DNA of 64,000 nt from Verticillium longisporum (GCA_019188255.1 JAETXT010000004.1:2480001-2544000); one strand, 5' to 3'; positions 1 to 10,712 are shown, counted from the stretch's first letter. Numbers and translations are program-made. The notes: generated from the sequence alone by a model not told the origin.

Positions 1-1459
1 AGTTAGACTCCCTCCTTGCCTGAGACGTGTTTTCTTAGCTCTCCGACGCTTGCTGAGTGTCGCGTTCTCGTCTCGAAGGATCTGGTTCTCCGACTTCAAT
101 AGGGCGAGTTGATGCATGATTCCACGCGTCCCCTTGGTAAAGTGGTCTATAGCGTTAAGAATCGACGTCGGAGAGCTTCCTTGGTGTCGGGCGATTCGAC
201 CTTTAATAAACTCTGACTGACAGCTAGCTTCAATCGGGTTGTGAGGCGTTTGGGAGACCCAAGGTTCTGATGTATCGGGGACCCCCTCGACGGGCGTCGG
301 TGTCCGTAGCTTCACATCCAGCTTTGAAACCACAATTTCGGGGCTCATTGGGACAAGCCCAGCACCTCTGAACCCCCTTGATATTCCTTTCCGTCATAGC
401 TTCTTTGAAAGCTGCGAAAAACGCGGGAAAGAAGTCCTCCTTCGTGATGTGGCTTGTACCTGCCCTCATCTTCTTCTCAATTTGCCGACCGTAGGCCTGC
501 TTTAGCGGGCCAAAACAGCCAACATCAAGAGGTTGAAGTAGGTGAGATGAATGGGGAGGCATGCATAGCGTAATGATGTTGTTTTCCTTGCAGTAGAGCT
601 CGAACTCAACGGAATGGTGACTTTGGTGCCCATCTAGGATAAGGAGGCGATATCCGGCCGACCGACGGGGCTTGGTATGCTTGTCAAAATGCTGAATCCA
701 TTCTAGACCTTTCTCATTTGTTGTCCAGCCTTTGTCTGTCGTAGCGATTACCCAGTCGTGAGGTAGAGGGCTGTCTTCGTACCAGCTTGAGAGGTGATTT
801 TTGCCCGCCATAATGATGAACGGCGGGACACACCACCCGTCTGCGCCAACGCCTTGGATCACTGTCACCCATTCCCGACCTCCTGGTTGGACCATTTTCG
901 TATTAGAACGTCTTTCGGCGTTCGTAACGACCATTCCGGACCCGATAACGCCCATCATAAACCCAGTCTCATCGAAGTTATAGATATCAGGCTCCGCGAT
1001 ACCGTATTTGGCGATTGTGTTCTTTACGAGCGCGAACCAATCGCGAATTGCCTCGGGATCTTCGCATTGGGCTCTCTGATAGTCATATCTGCGAAAGAAA
1101 CGCGTCTTAAGCTCTGGTTGTCGCCTGACGAAGTTTGAGGCCCAGCGCTTCCCGACACTCGGCGCGTCGCGGTCGGCTAGCAGTCGATTAGCCATATCTT
1201 CAACCTCACAAAGCCGGGGAGGAAATGCTCGGGAATTTAGCTCAAGTATGTATTGAACAATCGTTAACTCCTCGAGCTCCGTCAAATTTCGATTGAGGGG
1301 GATCCTGTCGCGTTGCGAAGTAATACCGCGTAGTCGACGCGTCAAGGTCATTCGGGGAACACCAAAGATATTTGTCGCAGCGCGTATACTGAGATCTGGG
1401 TCATTTTGAATAGCCTGAAGAGCAAGCTGTAATTGACGTTCTTGTGAGGGCGGAGACAT
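1..1459 (-). pseudogene. Fot/pogo transposase, frameshifted and incomplete
   Basis: This is a DDE transposase with an N-terminal psq/CENP-B-type helix-turn-helix region, then a DDE_1 domain. The acidic triad is seen in the NFDETGF, LILDGHQSHH and LDVGCFGPLK motifs. The frame starting at 1459 stays open to 230, but after about residue 355 it stops resembling the intact homologue at 7809-9464. Similarity resumes in another frame and stays open to base 1, ending in a basic coiled-coil-like stretch. The break is at the C5 run 373-377, where the homologous frame needs six bases. The zinc-knuckle end expected from the homologue would lie outside the window. The element may be inactive, or the break may be an assembly indel like others in this window. 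Confidence 0.85.
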
Positions 1460-1516
1460 CGTTGTTGGTGGAGGAATTAATGGTTAACGTAAGAAGGTCG
1501 CGTTTTCGTCGTCAGG

Positions 1517-1547
1517 TGGCCCACTTGCTTGTTTGGCCCACTTGCTT
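1517..1547. repeat. Subterminal direct repeats of transposon 1
   Basis: Two exact 14-bp copies start at 1517 and 1534, a 17-bp period. The second element (7702-9562) has different repeats at the same 17-bp period in its termini. Such sites are candidates for binding by the transposase's CENP-B-like helix-turn-helix; this is inferred. Confidence 0.8.
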
Positions 1548-1560
1548 ATCATGCACGTTA

Positions 1561-4454
1561 TTACTTTATAATAGAATAACTATCCCTAAGTTCTAATATT
1601 AGAGGTAATAGGTAGTAGTTCTTAATAGTAATATCGTTTAACTATCTATAATCGATATATAGTTTTTCTTTATTATTCTTCTTTAATATAAAGAGAATCG
1701 GGTATCCTATTAGGGATATTAATAGTCGGATATATCCTTTTCTAAGGTTCTCCTTAAAATACTTATCGAGAGTATCTATTTATCGAGGGTTTAATCCGTA
1801 GATCTTATTAAATCGGGGGCTCTCCCCTTCCTTAATTAGGATTTTATAGTCGTAGTATATATACTTAGGTAGTATTATATTAACTTCTTCTTTGAAAATC
1901 TTTTCGTATTTCTAATATTCCTTAAATACGTTCTATAGTCTTTCTTACTATTCTATTATAAGCTCCTCTAGGGTTATCTCCTCTAAGTTATCCTTATTCG
2001 TAAAGGCTAGTTAGAGGTCGCTTAAGAGACCGCTTATAGGTCTTTCCTTAGGGGCTAACGTACTCTACTAAATATAGCTAGCTATCTAATTAATCTAAGG
2101 GTTCTATTATCTAAGCTATAGGATGCTTAGGATAATTTATTTTCCTCCTATATTAATAATATTAAAGGTTATATAACCTTAATAGCGAAAGATAAATATT
2201 TAAAGGGGCGTAGTCTCTATATTTACGATCCCTCCTCTATATAAGACCGCTTATCCTTCTACTATATTAAGTTAATAGGGTTCCTCTTTATATTTCTATA
2301 TAATCTTATTCTTATTAATATATTCGGGGCTTATATAGTTACCCTAAGCGCTATTATCTAGTAGTACGCTTATTTACTATCCTCCTACGTTTATTCTTAC
2401 GTAGAGGTAGTCCGTATTATAGATTCGTTTAGCTAAGTAGATTGCTTTTACTTCCTTCGTTAATTATTATCCCTATTCGATTAATACTTACCTTTTCCCG
2501 AAGGGGGTAGCGTAATAGGCGGCTATATTATAGATAGTCCGTCCAAGTTTTCGTCCCTATCGTTACCTTTATAGTAAATATAGAAGAATAGCTTCCTAAC
2601 GTCCTTTATACGATAGAGTCTTTAGTCTTTAGCTTTAGCGATATAGTACTTTATATATATATCGTTATCGTAATTTTCCTATCTAGTATTATCTTAATAG
2701 TATTTATCGTAATAAGTAAAGTCTAATTAGAATATAAGCTAGCCCTAACTATATTCGTCTATATATAGGATCTATTTACGATTCTCCTATTCGAATTCTA
2801 TTATTATTCGTAGTTCGATCTAGTAATTACGTAAGAGAAACCGGTATATAGCCTTCTCCTTAAAGTAGTATTTATAGTTATTATAGATATATTCGGGCTA
2901 GAATAATTAGTAGTATTAATTATAAGTATAATAGAATATTAAGTAGTCTCCTATTATAAGTTATACGTTTTCTTTAATACTTTCTCGCTTTTAGGTATTA
3001 GCCTTTTATAGCTTAGTCCTATAATAGATAAGTTCGTTCTATAGTATTAAGGGGTTGTAATCCTTGCTAGCGCTATTAACTTTATATACTTATATAGGTA
3101 TATAAAGCTAGATCTATCTAAGCGGAGATTCTTCTTTATTAGCGCGAATATATTTATCCTCTTCTATATCGTTTATTAGTCCTATATAGGGAGCCGATTA
3201 TAGTTCTAGGTAAGCGTATTTATAGGCTCTTTCTTTATCTATATCGATTTCCTAGGTCTCGGGTATTACCTATTAAGCCTATTTCTAGATACGTTTATCT
3301 TTCTTCGTAGTTATTATTATAGCTAGGGTTCGTTACCCTATAAGCGCTCTAGGGAACTATCTATTCTACTCCTTACTATCCTTATATATAAGATAGCTAT
3401 CCTAATAATAGAAGGTCTAATTAGTATTAATATAGTCCTAGTACTAAGTATAGTTAAGCTATTGCTTATTAACTAGCTTCTAAGGCTTCTTAGGCTAGTA
3501 GTATTCTTAGGCTATATATCTATTCTTTCCGTAGTTATAGTATTTAGTATCCTTAAAGTCCTTAGGTTTACTATAATAGGTATTATTAAGTTCTATAGGA
3601 CCTATATAAGTAATCTACCCCTAAGCTATATTAATATAGGGCTTATTATATTAGTATTTACGTCCTTAATTAGATCGATAATAGGGGATATAAGGGTTCT
3701 ATAGTCCTATAGCGGGCTTTCGTCCTTTCTCTATCCTATATTCGTATTAGCGATTATCGATCTTAATAGCTATAGTAATATATTTAGTAAGAGTCTCGGG
3801 CCTATCTTCCTAGATAAGGTCGTCCTTAACGATATCTTTATATCCTTTATAGAAATAGGCTATAAGAGTAGACTTAGTCTAGTCTAGTCGAATAGCTAAG
3901 AGTCGAAACTCCGTAGCGTACTTAGTAGCTAATCCCGTCTATTTAAGTTAAAGGATTTTTCGTTTATTTTATCGTTCCTCGTCTATATCTCTAAATACTC
4001 CCTTAATAGCTTCCTTAAAAGCGTTTATATTAATATAGACGTCCTAAGTAGCTTTCTTTATATCTTCTTTCTTAATATAAATAGAGTAATCTCGAATAAA
4101 GGGTTCGAATTAGTATAAAGTATCCCCTTTAAGATAAGAGGAGGCATTAACGACTTTCTCGCCCTAGTACTTAAGCTAATTCTCATTAACTTTATAGTAT
4201 TAGCGTACTTAGGTAATAAAAGATTAAAGTACCCTAGGGTTTCCGTCGAATAGTTAAGGGGGGAGGGCTTTTATATTCGACCCCCCCTAGAGCTATTATA
4301 TCGAGGCCCGGAGCTATTCATTCTCCGAACGAAGTTCTTAGATTATAGTAGCTAAGTTATTAGCGCTATTACCGATACTATTAATAGATATTATTCCTAT
4401 AATAAGTATTACTTAGTATTATAAAGTAAACCTATTAAATAAGAGTAATTAAAA
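1561..4454 (-). mobile_element. RIP-degraded Ty3/gypsy retrotransposon, internal region (copy A)
   Basis: This AT-rich block (TpA everywhere, few CpA) still reads through stops on the minus strand as a gypsy-type element. At about 3960-3740 it has a gag core (ATEFRLLAIRLD, then DRPETLTKYI). At about 2330-2040 it has protease-like text. At about 1860-1570 it has the start of reverse transcriptase (FNKIYGLNP, LDKYFKENLRKGYIR, then YIDYR.LNDITIKN). The order LTR-gag-PR-RT is that of Ty3/gypsy. The RT is cut off by DNA transposon 1 at the TA at 1559. No open frame remains. Many substitutions fit C-to-T (CpA to TpA) mutation on either strand. Confidence 0.8.
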
Positions 4455-4929
4455 TATTACGACCTAGTAGCTTCCGAAGAGGGGAATACTATTAGAGGGT
4501 TAGGGTTACTATTAATAGAAGTTTAGGTTATAACTCTAAGACGATATAGTATCGTAAAGCGTTACGTATTCGTTATAATAAATATAAAGTAAGACTTAGA
4601 TTAATTACTATTATAAGAAAGAATATATCTATAAGTATAGAATGCCCGTCCTTATATATCCGTTTATCCTATCCTTATTATTAGGTAATAAGCTTATATT
4701 AGATAGCTTACTTATTAGTTATTAATGATCTATAATATTAGGATTATAGTATATTATCTTATAAGCTAGCCCCTAGCTTATTATTATATCCTTAGTAAGT
4801 AAATCGGCTTACTATTATATCTAGGTAAGCTATTACGTACTCTGCTTAGTAGGTCCGCTTCTTATCTTATCGTATCTCCCGATCGCGGGGTCATCAACTC
4901 GCAGCTACCCTGCTTCCTTAGTTATTATA
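4455..4929 (-). repeat. LTR of retroelement copy A, RIP-mutated
   Basis: It runs from TATTACGACC to about TTATTATA. Read on the minus strand, it is the expected TGT...ACA terminus after CpA/TpG to TpA changes. About 200 bp at its left match the intact solo LTR at 9604-10036 once RIP is allowed for, and the whole matches 10713-11185. It lies directly upstream of gag, so it is the 5' LTR. The ends are estimated by alignment and may be off by a few bases. A less mutated GC island remains at about 4879-4915. Confidence 0.7.
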
Positions 4930-5454
4930 ATAAGTTATTATATAGGTTATTAAAGTAGCTTTAAAGAGCTAAATATTATAAATCTTATTATATCGTTAAT
5001 AGAGCTAGAAGCTTAGCTTAATCGTATCTCCTTCGAGGATCTCTATAATAAAGAGCCTATAAATATATATCTAGCTTCTATAATCTCTTACTCCTTTATA
5101 TATAATATATAATATAAGGGTAAAGTAATAGTAATACTAGGTTATAATAGGGAAGGGATAGGAATCTATTATATTATTTAATTATAAAATATCTAATAAT
5201 TATAATAATATCGTTAGAATTAGAATTGAATTAAAGATCGTAAAGGATATATTAAGGGTTCTTAAAGTTAATAGGTTAATATTTAGAAGGTAGAGGTTAT
5301 AGAGTAGCTATAGGAGGGATTAAAGTAATATTATAAATAGAGGGCTAGAGGGTTTAGAATTATATTATATATCTATACGATATTTTAGAGGGTAGGATTA
5401 ATTAGCTATAAAGCCTTTTTAATATTACTATTAGAGCGCTCTTAATATAATAAG
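4930..5454. other. AT-rich RIP-mutated DNA, no gene
   Basis: The TpA-saturated sequence continues beyond the LTR with no open frame and no motif I can assign. It is probably an older repeat into which copy A inserted. Confidence 0.5.
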
Positions 5455-5525
5455 ATTATATAGTCTAGTAGTATAATATTTAGCATTTTTAGTAGAAGGC
5501 ATAGGTTTAAATCCTACCTTAGTTA
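5455..5525 (+). pseudogene. tRNA-like relic (tRNA pseudogene or tRNA-derived SINE)
   Basis: TAGTCTAGTAGTATAAT at about 5459 resembles the D-arm/A-box of tRNA-Pro or tRNA-Gly (GGTCTAGTGGTATRAT) after G-to-A changes. AGGTTTAAATCC at 5503-5514 resembles the T-arm/B-box GGTTCAAATCC after one C-to-T change. The spacing of about 40 bp fits a tRNA. The anticodon stem does not pair cleanly, so no functional tRNA is claimed. A RIP-mutated tRNA-headed SINE is the main alternative. Confidence 0.35.
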
Positions 5526-6441
5526 CTATTATATATAAATTTAAAGCTTAAGTTAATATATAACTCTATTTTTTAATTATATAATATACTAGAATATAGA
5601 AATCCCGAGATTTATATATAATTTAATAGTATTTAAATAGTTAATTAATCCGTATAGGGCTATTTAACTATTTAAATCATGAAATTAGAATAATTTAATT
5701 AGTTATTTAACTATTTAAATTAATAGAATTAAATTAATAGTAGCGCTATCTATTGCGCTTCGTCGCATTGCAGAATATAGGGCCTTTGCTCTACCTTATA
5801 TCCGCAGACGTGCTTCACAGTCGGATGCAGTCTCTAGCGCATGTTTCTGATTTTGAACTAGGACAGTCAGTTCTGCCTCTCGAAGTTAGCAAGTAGTTCA
5901 GTAGTATACTTACTGGATATGTCTTTATGTAAATTCGGGGCTGGTGTTTAATGTCCCTTTGAATTCTGGGGGCAGAGGTCGCAACAACGGGTTTAAATGC
6001 CTGATCGTATTAATGCGGGGTCGGCTCAGTGAGAGAACAGGGAAATGCCCAGACGCCCAACATGGCATCTTGCAGATAGAGACACGTCAGACCCGGGGTA
6101 GGTGCTGCTGAAATAGCTCGCACTGGGGTATTGTAGGTCGGGCCCCTCGCTGATCTTCTATGTACTTTAGAGTACCTAAGATGCATCCCGATTAGCGAAG
6201 AGTATGTTTGTGCCTGCATGACTCTATATGTACGTCCGGGTCTCTTCAATACCTATTAAAGAGGGAGTAGCTGGGGTGCCGAGGGGGCTCTGGGGGGCTG
6301 GGGAATAGTACACAGAAAAACGATTTGAGAAGACAGCGCACGTGATGAGCAGTCTGCTCCACAAAACTCATTCATTGCCCACATCTGGGTTCTTCGACAC
6401 CTCTTCCACAGCTGGTCTTCGGATTACGTCCTTATAGTCCA
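5526..6441. other. Transition from AT-rich DNA to normal intergenic DNA
   Basis: AT-rich sequence continues to about 5750, including AT-only inverted repeats (ATTTAAATAG...CTATTTAAAT near 5630-5720). Normal-composition DNA follows with no convincing gene, and serves as the upstream region of the kinase-like gene. Confidence 0.5.
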
Positions 6442-7349
6442 ATGATTGCCTCACTTCGGAGCCCTTTTCCATCGCTTTGTGCAGACAACTTCCTGTCCAG
6501 AGGTGCGGGGGTCAAGTCTTCACGATCAGCCCACGCATTGTTTTCAAATGTCCAACGAGCTTCCAGAATCCCGCCCCTGAGCAGCAGGAGGAAGCAGAGG
6601 AGAGCGATGAACGGATTACAAGAGAGAAAGAAGTCTACGAGCTTCTGATTAAGCGTCCACATCCCAACATTATCCGATGCATTCTCATCGTTCCTGAAGG
6701 TATATTTTTGGAGCGGATGGAGATGACATTGGAAGCCCGCATCGATGATCAATCACTTCATCCGACATCCGCAAACGTCCACATGCGCTGGATCAGACAA
6801 ATCACGAATGCCTTGTCCTGGCTCGAAAATCTAGGGATTGCTCATGGCGACCTGAGGCCAGCCAACCTACTTCTTACCCGCGACGAACAGATTCGCCTGG
6901 CCGACTTTGATAGCTCGGTCCCGATAGGTCATCAGCTTCGTGTTGCCAGCGAGCCGTTTTGCAAGCTTCACGACGATTTTGCTCTCCCTGAAGCCGGCGC
7001 AGCTAGCGAACAATTCGCGTTGGCGTCATGCATCTACACCATCCGTTTCGGTCACATTCCACTGCGCGAGCTTGATGCGCCCAGCAGGATTCAGAAGATG
7101 ATGAGACACGACTTCCCATCTACAAAGAAGGATGACATCTTTGGTCATGTCACGCTCAAGTGCTGGCAGGGCAAGTACAACTCTATCGCTGCTGTATACC
7201 ATGAAGTTCAGTCATGCCACAAGGCTGAGTGGGAGGTAGAGAGTCCCGAAACCCTCGGCCATGAGATAGCCACTCTCACATCCGAGTGTGAGACGTTCCT
7301 AGCGAAGGAGGGATCCACTTGGAGAAACCTGCTTCAAGACTTGAGTTAG
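6442..7349 (+). CDS. Fungal protein-kinase-like protein, one frameshift
   Basis: This resembles the expanded fungal family of small kinase-like proteins. After restoring one base in the G5 run 6507-6511, the frame from the ATG at 6442 gives about 302 residues. It begins with DNFLSRGAG and a glycine-rich loop GGQVF. Then come the likely ATP-binding lysine in IVFKCP, HGDLRPANLLL in the catalytic-loop position (the HRD arginine is replaced by G, as is common in this family) and DFD in place of DFG. Without the repair, the downstream frame alone lacks the start of the N-lobe. The gene stands alone between RIP-mutated retroelement relics. Whether it phosphorylates anything is unknown. It could be a decaying copy or a real gene with an assembly indel. 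Confidence 0.65.
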
Positions 7350-7699
7350 CATATATACTAACTTCTCATGGTTCTCTTAATGAAGGAGGTTTACGATGAG
7401 TTATAAATAGCAGTAATTGGACTGAAGTTCCTTATTTGCGGATCGCAGCATTATTATTTTCCGAATAGTTCCTAGTCTATAGAGTATACGGATATATATA
7501 TTATCTATTTTCGATAAACTACTACTATATAGACTATGCTTTCGATTTAGGGGAAATCAATTAGATAGGAAGCTACTTATACTTTTAATAGTATAGAACT
7601 AGCTATCTAGGGGAAAATAGAGCTAAGGTAGGTTTTATTAAATTAATACTTTAATCTACTTTTAAAGGTATCTAAAATTAAGTTTATTAAATATTCTAT
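7350..7699. other. AT-rich gene-free stretch
   Basis: TpA-rich DNA from about 7430 forms the left flank of transposon 2. It does not obviously match the part of retroelement copy A that pairs with the right flank, so an older rearrangement is possible. Confidence 0.4.
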
Positions 7700-7701
7700 T
7701 A

Positions 7702-7751
7702 ACGTAATCCACAAGCGAGTGGTTCACCCATGCGAGTGGTTCACTTCACCC
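7702..7751. repeat. Left TIR of transposon 2
   Basis: It pairs with 9513-9562 with two mismatches in 50 bp. It contains GCGAGTGGTTCAC twice (7715-7727 and 7732-7744), a 17-bp period. Confidence 0.93.
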
Positions 7752-7808
7752 CGACCCGACAAACATTCCGAGGAAAACCTCAACCCAAACGCCGTAAATC
7801 AATTAAAA

Positions 7809-9464
7809 TCACTCCTCCTCGTCTTTTGCAGACGATGAGATAGCTACCTGACAAGTTCTCGCGTTGTGGCCGGTCTTCCCGCATACGCTACAGCATCGTT
7901 TCTTCGGCTGGGACCACGACGCGGGACCCGGGTTCTGCAGCGTTTCCTCTTTTATCTGGATATCTACTTCCTTCTGAGCAATCTTGTCCTGTCCCTCGCC
8001 TACAGCCATGCTTCCTCCTTCCCGGAGACGTAGCTTTTTGGCCCTCCGGCGTCGGCTTAGTGTAGCATTTTCCTCTCGAAGGATCATAACCTCTGACTTC
8101 AAAAGAGCGATCTGGTGCATAACACCCCGCGTCCCCTTCGCAAGATAGTCAACAGCATCTAAAATTGACGTTGGGGAGCTTCCCTGGTGGCGTGAGATTC
8201 GCCCTTTGATGAAGTCAGTCTGGGAACCTGCCTCGAGCAGGTTAGTGGGCGTCTTAGAGACCCAAGAATCACGCTCCCCGTGGGACGTCCCCGGAGGCGT
8301 CGTCGTCCTCAACCTCACATCCAGCTTTGACAGGACTGTTTCCGGGTTATGGGGGACAAGCCCCGCTCCTCGAAAGCCTCCCTGGATGTTTTTTTCTGTC
8401 ATTGCTTGCTGAAATGCAGCCGAAAACGCCGGGAAGAAGTCCTCTTTGCTGATGTGCGTTGTACCCGCCCTCATCCTATCCTCGATTTGCCGACCGTATG
8501 CTTTCTTTAGTGGGCCAAAACACCCAACATCGAGAGGCTGGAGTAGATGTGACGAATGAGGAGGCATACAGAGTGTGATGATGTTGTTCTCCTTGCAGTA
8601 GAGTTCGAAGTCGACCGAGTGGTGACTTTCGTGGCCATCCAGGATCAGTAGGCGATAACCGCCCGAAGTACGGGACTTTGTATGCCTGTCAAAATGCCGA
8701 ATCCATTCCAGACCAATATCATTCGTCGTCCAGCCGTTTGGAGATGTTGCGATTCTCCAGTCGCGAGAAATCGCGTCGTCCTGGTACCAGCTCGAGAGGT
8801 GGTACTTGCCCGAAACCACGATGAACGGCGGGACGGAGAAACCCAACGCGCCAACGCCCTGGATCACCGTAACCCATTCCCGGTTGCCTGGCTGCCTCAT
8901 CTTCACATTGGACCGTCTTTCCGAACTGGTCACGACCATTCCGTTGGCGATAACGCCCATCTGGAAGCCGGTCTCGTCAAAGTTGTACATGTCAGCCTCT
9001 TGGATGCCGTACTTGGCGATCATGTTATGCACGAGGCGGAACCACGCGTTTATCGCGTCCGGATCTTCGCATTGGGCCCTCTTGTAGTCGTACTTGCGAA
9101 AGAAACGCGTCCGGAGCTCTGGTTGCCGTTTGACGAAGTTTGCGGCCCAGTTCTTCCCGACGCGTGGCGCGTCACGGTCGGCAAGCAGGCGATTCGCCAT
9201 ATCTCCGACCTCACCCAACCGGGGAGGGTAAGATCGCGCATCTAGGTCAAGGATATATTCGACAATAGTTTTCTCTTCTAGTACTGTTAATTTGGCAGAA
9301 TTGGGCGGGCTTTCGCGTCGGGAGGGTTTGCCCTTCTGGCGTCGGAGGAGCGTCGTTAAGGGGACGGTGTAGATCCTCGCAGCACTCCGGGCGCTTAGGT
9401 TCGGGTCATTGTCCATAGCTTGGATAGCAAGGAATAATTGACCTTCTTTTGAAAGAGTCTCCAT
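7809..9464 (-). CDS. Fot/pogo transposase, intact (551 aa)
   Basis: This transposase of the DDE_1 type cuts and pastes its own element. It has an N-terminal psq/HTH region (about residues 5-50) and a CENP-B-type DNA-binding domain (about 60-130). The DDE catalytic core has D163 (NFDETGF), D276 (LILDGHESHH) and D312 (LDVGCFGPLK). A basic, coiled-coil-like stretch follows (about 445-485), then a C-terminal CCHC zinc knuckle (C525, C528, H533, C538). Length is close to Fot1-type transposases. It sits alone between the TIRs, reading from the right end. By eye it is about 70% identical to the broken copy at 1-1459 in the core. Confidence 0.93.
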   Translation of the reverse strand: METLSKEGQLFLAIQAMDNDPNLSARSAARIYTVPLTTLLRRQKGKPSRRESPPNSAKLTVLEEKTIVEYILDLDARSYPPRLGEVGDMANRLLADRDAPRVGKNWAANFVKRQPELRTRFFRKYDYKRAQCEDPDAINAWFRLVHNMIAKYGIQEADMYNFDETGFQMGVIANGMVVTSSERRSNVKMRQPGNREWVTVIQGVGALGFSVPPFIVVSGKYHLSSWYQDDAISRDWRIATSPNGWTTNDIGLEWIRHFDRHTKSRTSGGYRLLILDGHESHHSVDFELYCKENNIITLCMPPHSSHLLQPLDVGCFGPLKKAYGRQIEDRMRAGTTHISKEDFFPAFSAAFQQAMTEKNIQGGFRGAGLVPHNPETVLSKLDVRLRTTTPPGTSHGERDSWVSKTPTNLLEAGSQTDFIKGRISRHQGSSPTSILDAVDYLAKGTRGVMHQIALLKSEVMILREENATLSRRRRAKKLRLREGGSMAVGEGQDKIAQKEVDIQIKEETLQNPGPASWSQPKKRCCSVCGKTGHNARTCQVAISSSAKDEEE

Positions 9465-9512
9465 CCCGGGCGGAGGTGGAATCTGTAGAATTCAGGTGTA
9501 GGTCGTGGGCCC

Positions 9513-9562
9513 GGGCGAAGTGAACCACTCGCTTGGGTGAACCACTCGCTTGTGGATTACGT
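9513..9562. repeat. Right TIR of transposon 2
   Basis: It is the inverted copy of 7702-7751, followed by TA at 9563-9564. It carries the same two 13-bp subterminal repeats in reverse orientation. Confidence 0.93.
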
Positions 9563-9564
9563 TA

Positions 9565-10712
9565 TATTAATAATTATCGATTTTAATAGCTATAGCGATA
9601 TATTGTTACGACCTGGCAGCTTCCGAAGGGGGAACACTGTCAGAGGGTTAGGGTTGCTGTTTGCAGAAGCTTAGGTTGTGACTCTGAGACGATGTGGTGT
9701 CGTAAGGCGTTGCGCACTCGTTACAATGGATACAAGGTAAGACTTAGATTGATCACTGTCGTGAGAAAGAATGTATCTACAAGTACCGAATGCCCGTCCT
9801 TATATACCTGTCATTCTGTCCTTGTCGTGTTGGGTTGGTGAGTCCATGTTGGATGGCTCACCTTTCTTGTCGTGATCCTGTTGCTTGGGTCACGGTGTGG
9901 TTAGTGACCGGATCACTTTGAGAATCGTGATCTGGTCACGGTCACGTGAGTGATCCTGTGGGTCCGTGCGGCGCGTCCGATCGCCTGCGGGGTGTCCTGC
10001 CTGGTGTCCTGGTGACGACCGGGCTGGGGCGTTACATATATTTAGTAAAGGTTTTAGGTCTATCTTCCTAAATAAGGTTATCTTTAATAATATCTTTAAA
10101 TCCTTTATAGAAATAGGCTATAAGAGTAGATTCTATTTAATCGAATCGATTAACTAAGAATCGAAACTCTATAATATATTTAATAGCTAGCTTAATCTAT
10201 TTAAGCTAAAGGATTTTTCTTTCGTTTTATCGTTCTTCGTCTACGTCCTTAAACGCTCCTTTAATAGTTTCTTCGAATACGTTTATATTAACGTAAATAT
10301 CCTAAATAGCCTATTTTATATCTTCTTTCTTAATATAAATAGAATAATCCTTAATAAAGGGTTCGAATTAATATAAAGTATCCCCTTTAAAGTAAGAGGA
10401 AGCGTTAGCGACCTTCTCGCTTTAATATTTAAGTTAGCCCTTATTAGCTTTATAATATTAGCGTACCTAGATAATAAAAGACTAAAGTACTTTAGGGTTA
10501 TTATTAAATAATTAAGGGGGAAGAGCCTTTATACTTATTCCGCCTTAAAATTATTATATTAAAGCTCGGAGCTATTCGTTCTCTAAACGGAGCTCTTAGA
10601 TTATAATAGCTAAATTATTAGCGCTATTTCTAATACTATTAATAGATATTATTCCTATAATAAGTATTACTTAATATTATAAAGTAAACCTATTAAATAA
10701 GAATAATTAAAA
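9565..10712 (-). mobile_element. RIP-degraded Ty3/gypsy relic (copy B), interrupted
   Basis: Segments 9565-9603 and 10037-10712 are homologous to copy A at about 3755-4454 and include the RIP-mutated gag core on the minus strand. The relic is split by the solo LTR at 9604-10036 and cut at 9563 by DNA transposon 2. No open frame remains. Confidence 0.75.
9604..10036 (-). repeat. Young solo LTR, 433 bp, with 5-bp target duplication
   Basis: It starts TGTTACGACC and ends GGGGCGTTACA, flanked on both sides by TATAT (9599-9603 and 10037-10041). The first half matches the RIP-mutated LTRs at 4455 and 10713, but CpA and TpG are intact here. The related relic at about 3773-3790 shows the uninterrupted sequence, an empty-site match. 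It therefore arose by insertion of a full element and recombination between its LTRs. It contains an inverted repeat (9904-9916 with 9927-9939, one mismatch). Orientation is inferred from gag in the older copies. Confidence 0.9.

Larger units (their letters stand above)
1..1558 (-). mobile_element. Fot/pogo-type DNA transposon 1, cut by window edge
   Basis: This is a Tc1/mariner-superfamily element of the fungal Fot/pogo group. Its right terminus lies at 1558, followed by a TA at 1559-1560 that fits the TA target site of this group. The terminus carries two direct copies of TGGCCCACTTGCTT (1517-1530 and 1534-1547), spaced 17 bp apart, just inside the end. The left end lies outside the window. 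Base composition is ordinary coding DNA and shows no RIP, unlike the AT-rich retroelement next to it. The right flank is the reverse transcriptase region of a decayed Ty3/gypsy element, so this transposon landed in it later. Confidence 0.85.
7702..9562 (-). mobile_element. Complete Fot/pogo-type DNA transposon 2 (1861 bp)
   Basis: Both ends are visible. Terminal inverted repeats of 50 bp (7702-7751 and 9513-9562) begin ACGTAATCCACAAGCGAGTG and differ at two positions. The flanking TA (7700-7701 and 9563-9564) is the target duplication. Inside is one intact transposase. Size and layout match the Fot1-type family. There is no RIP although the flanks are heavily mutated, so it inserted after the host retroelement decayed. 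Intact TIRs plus an intact 551-residue transposase make it a candidate autonomous element. Confidence 0.93.
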
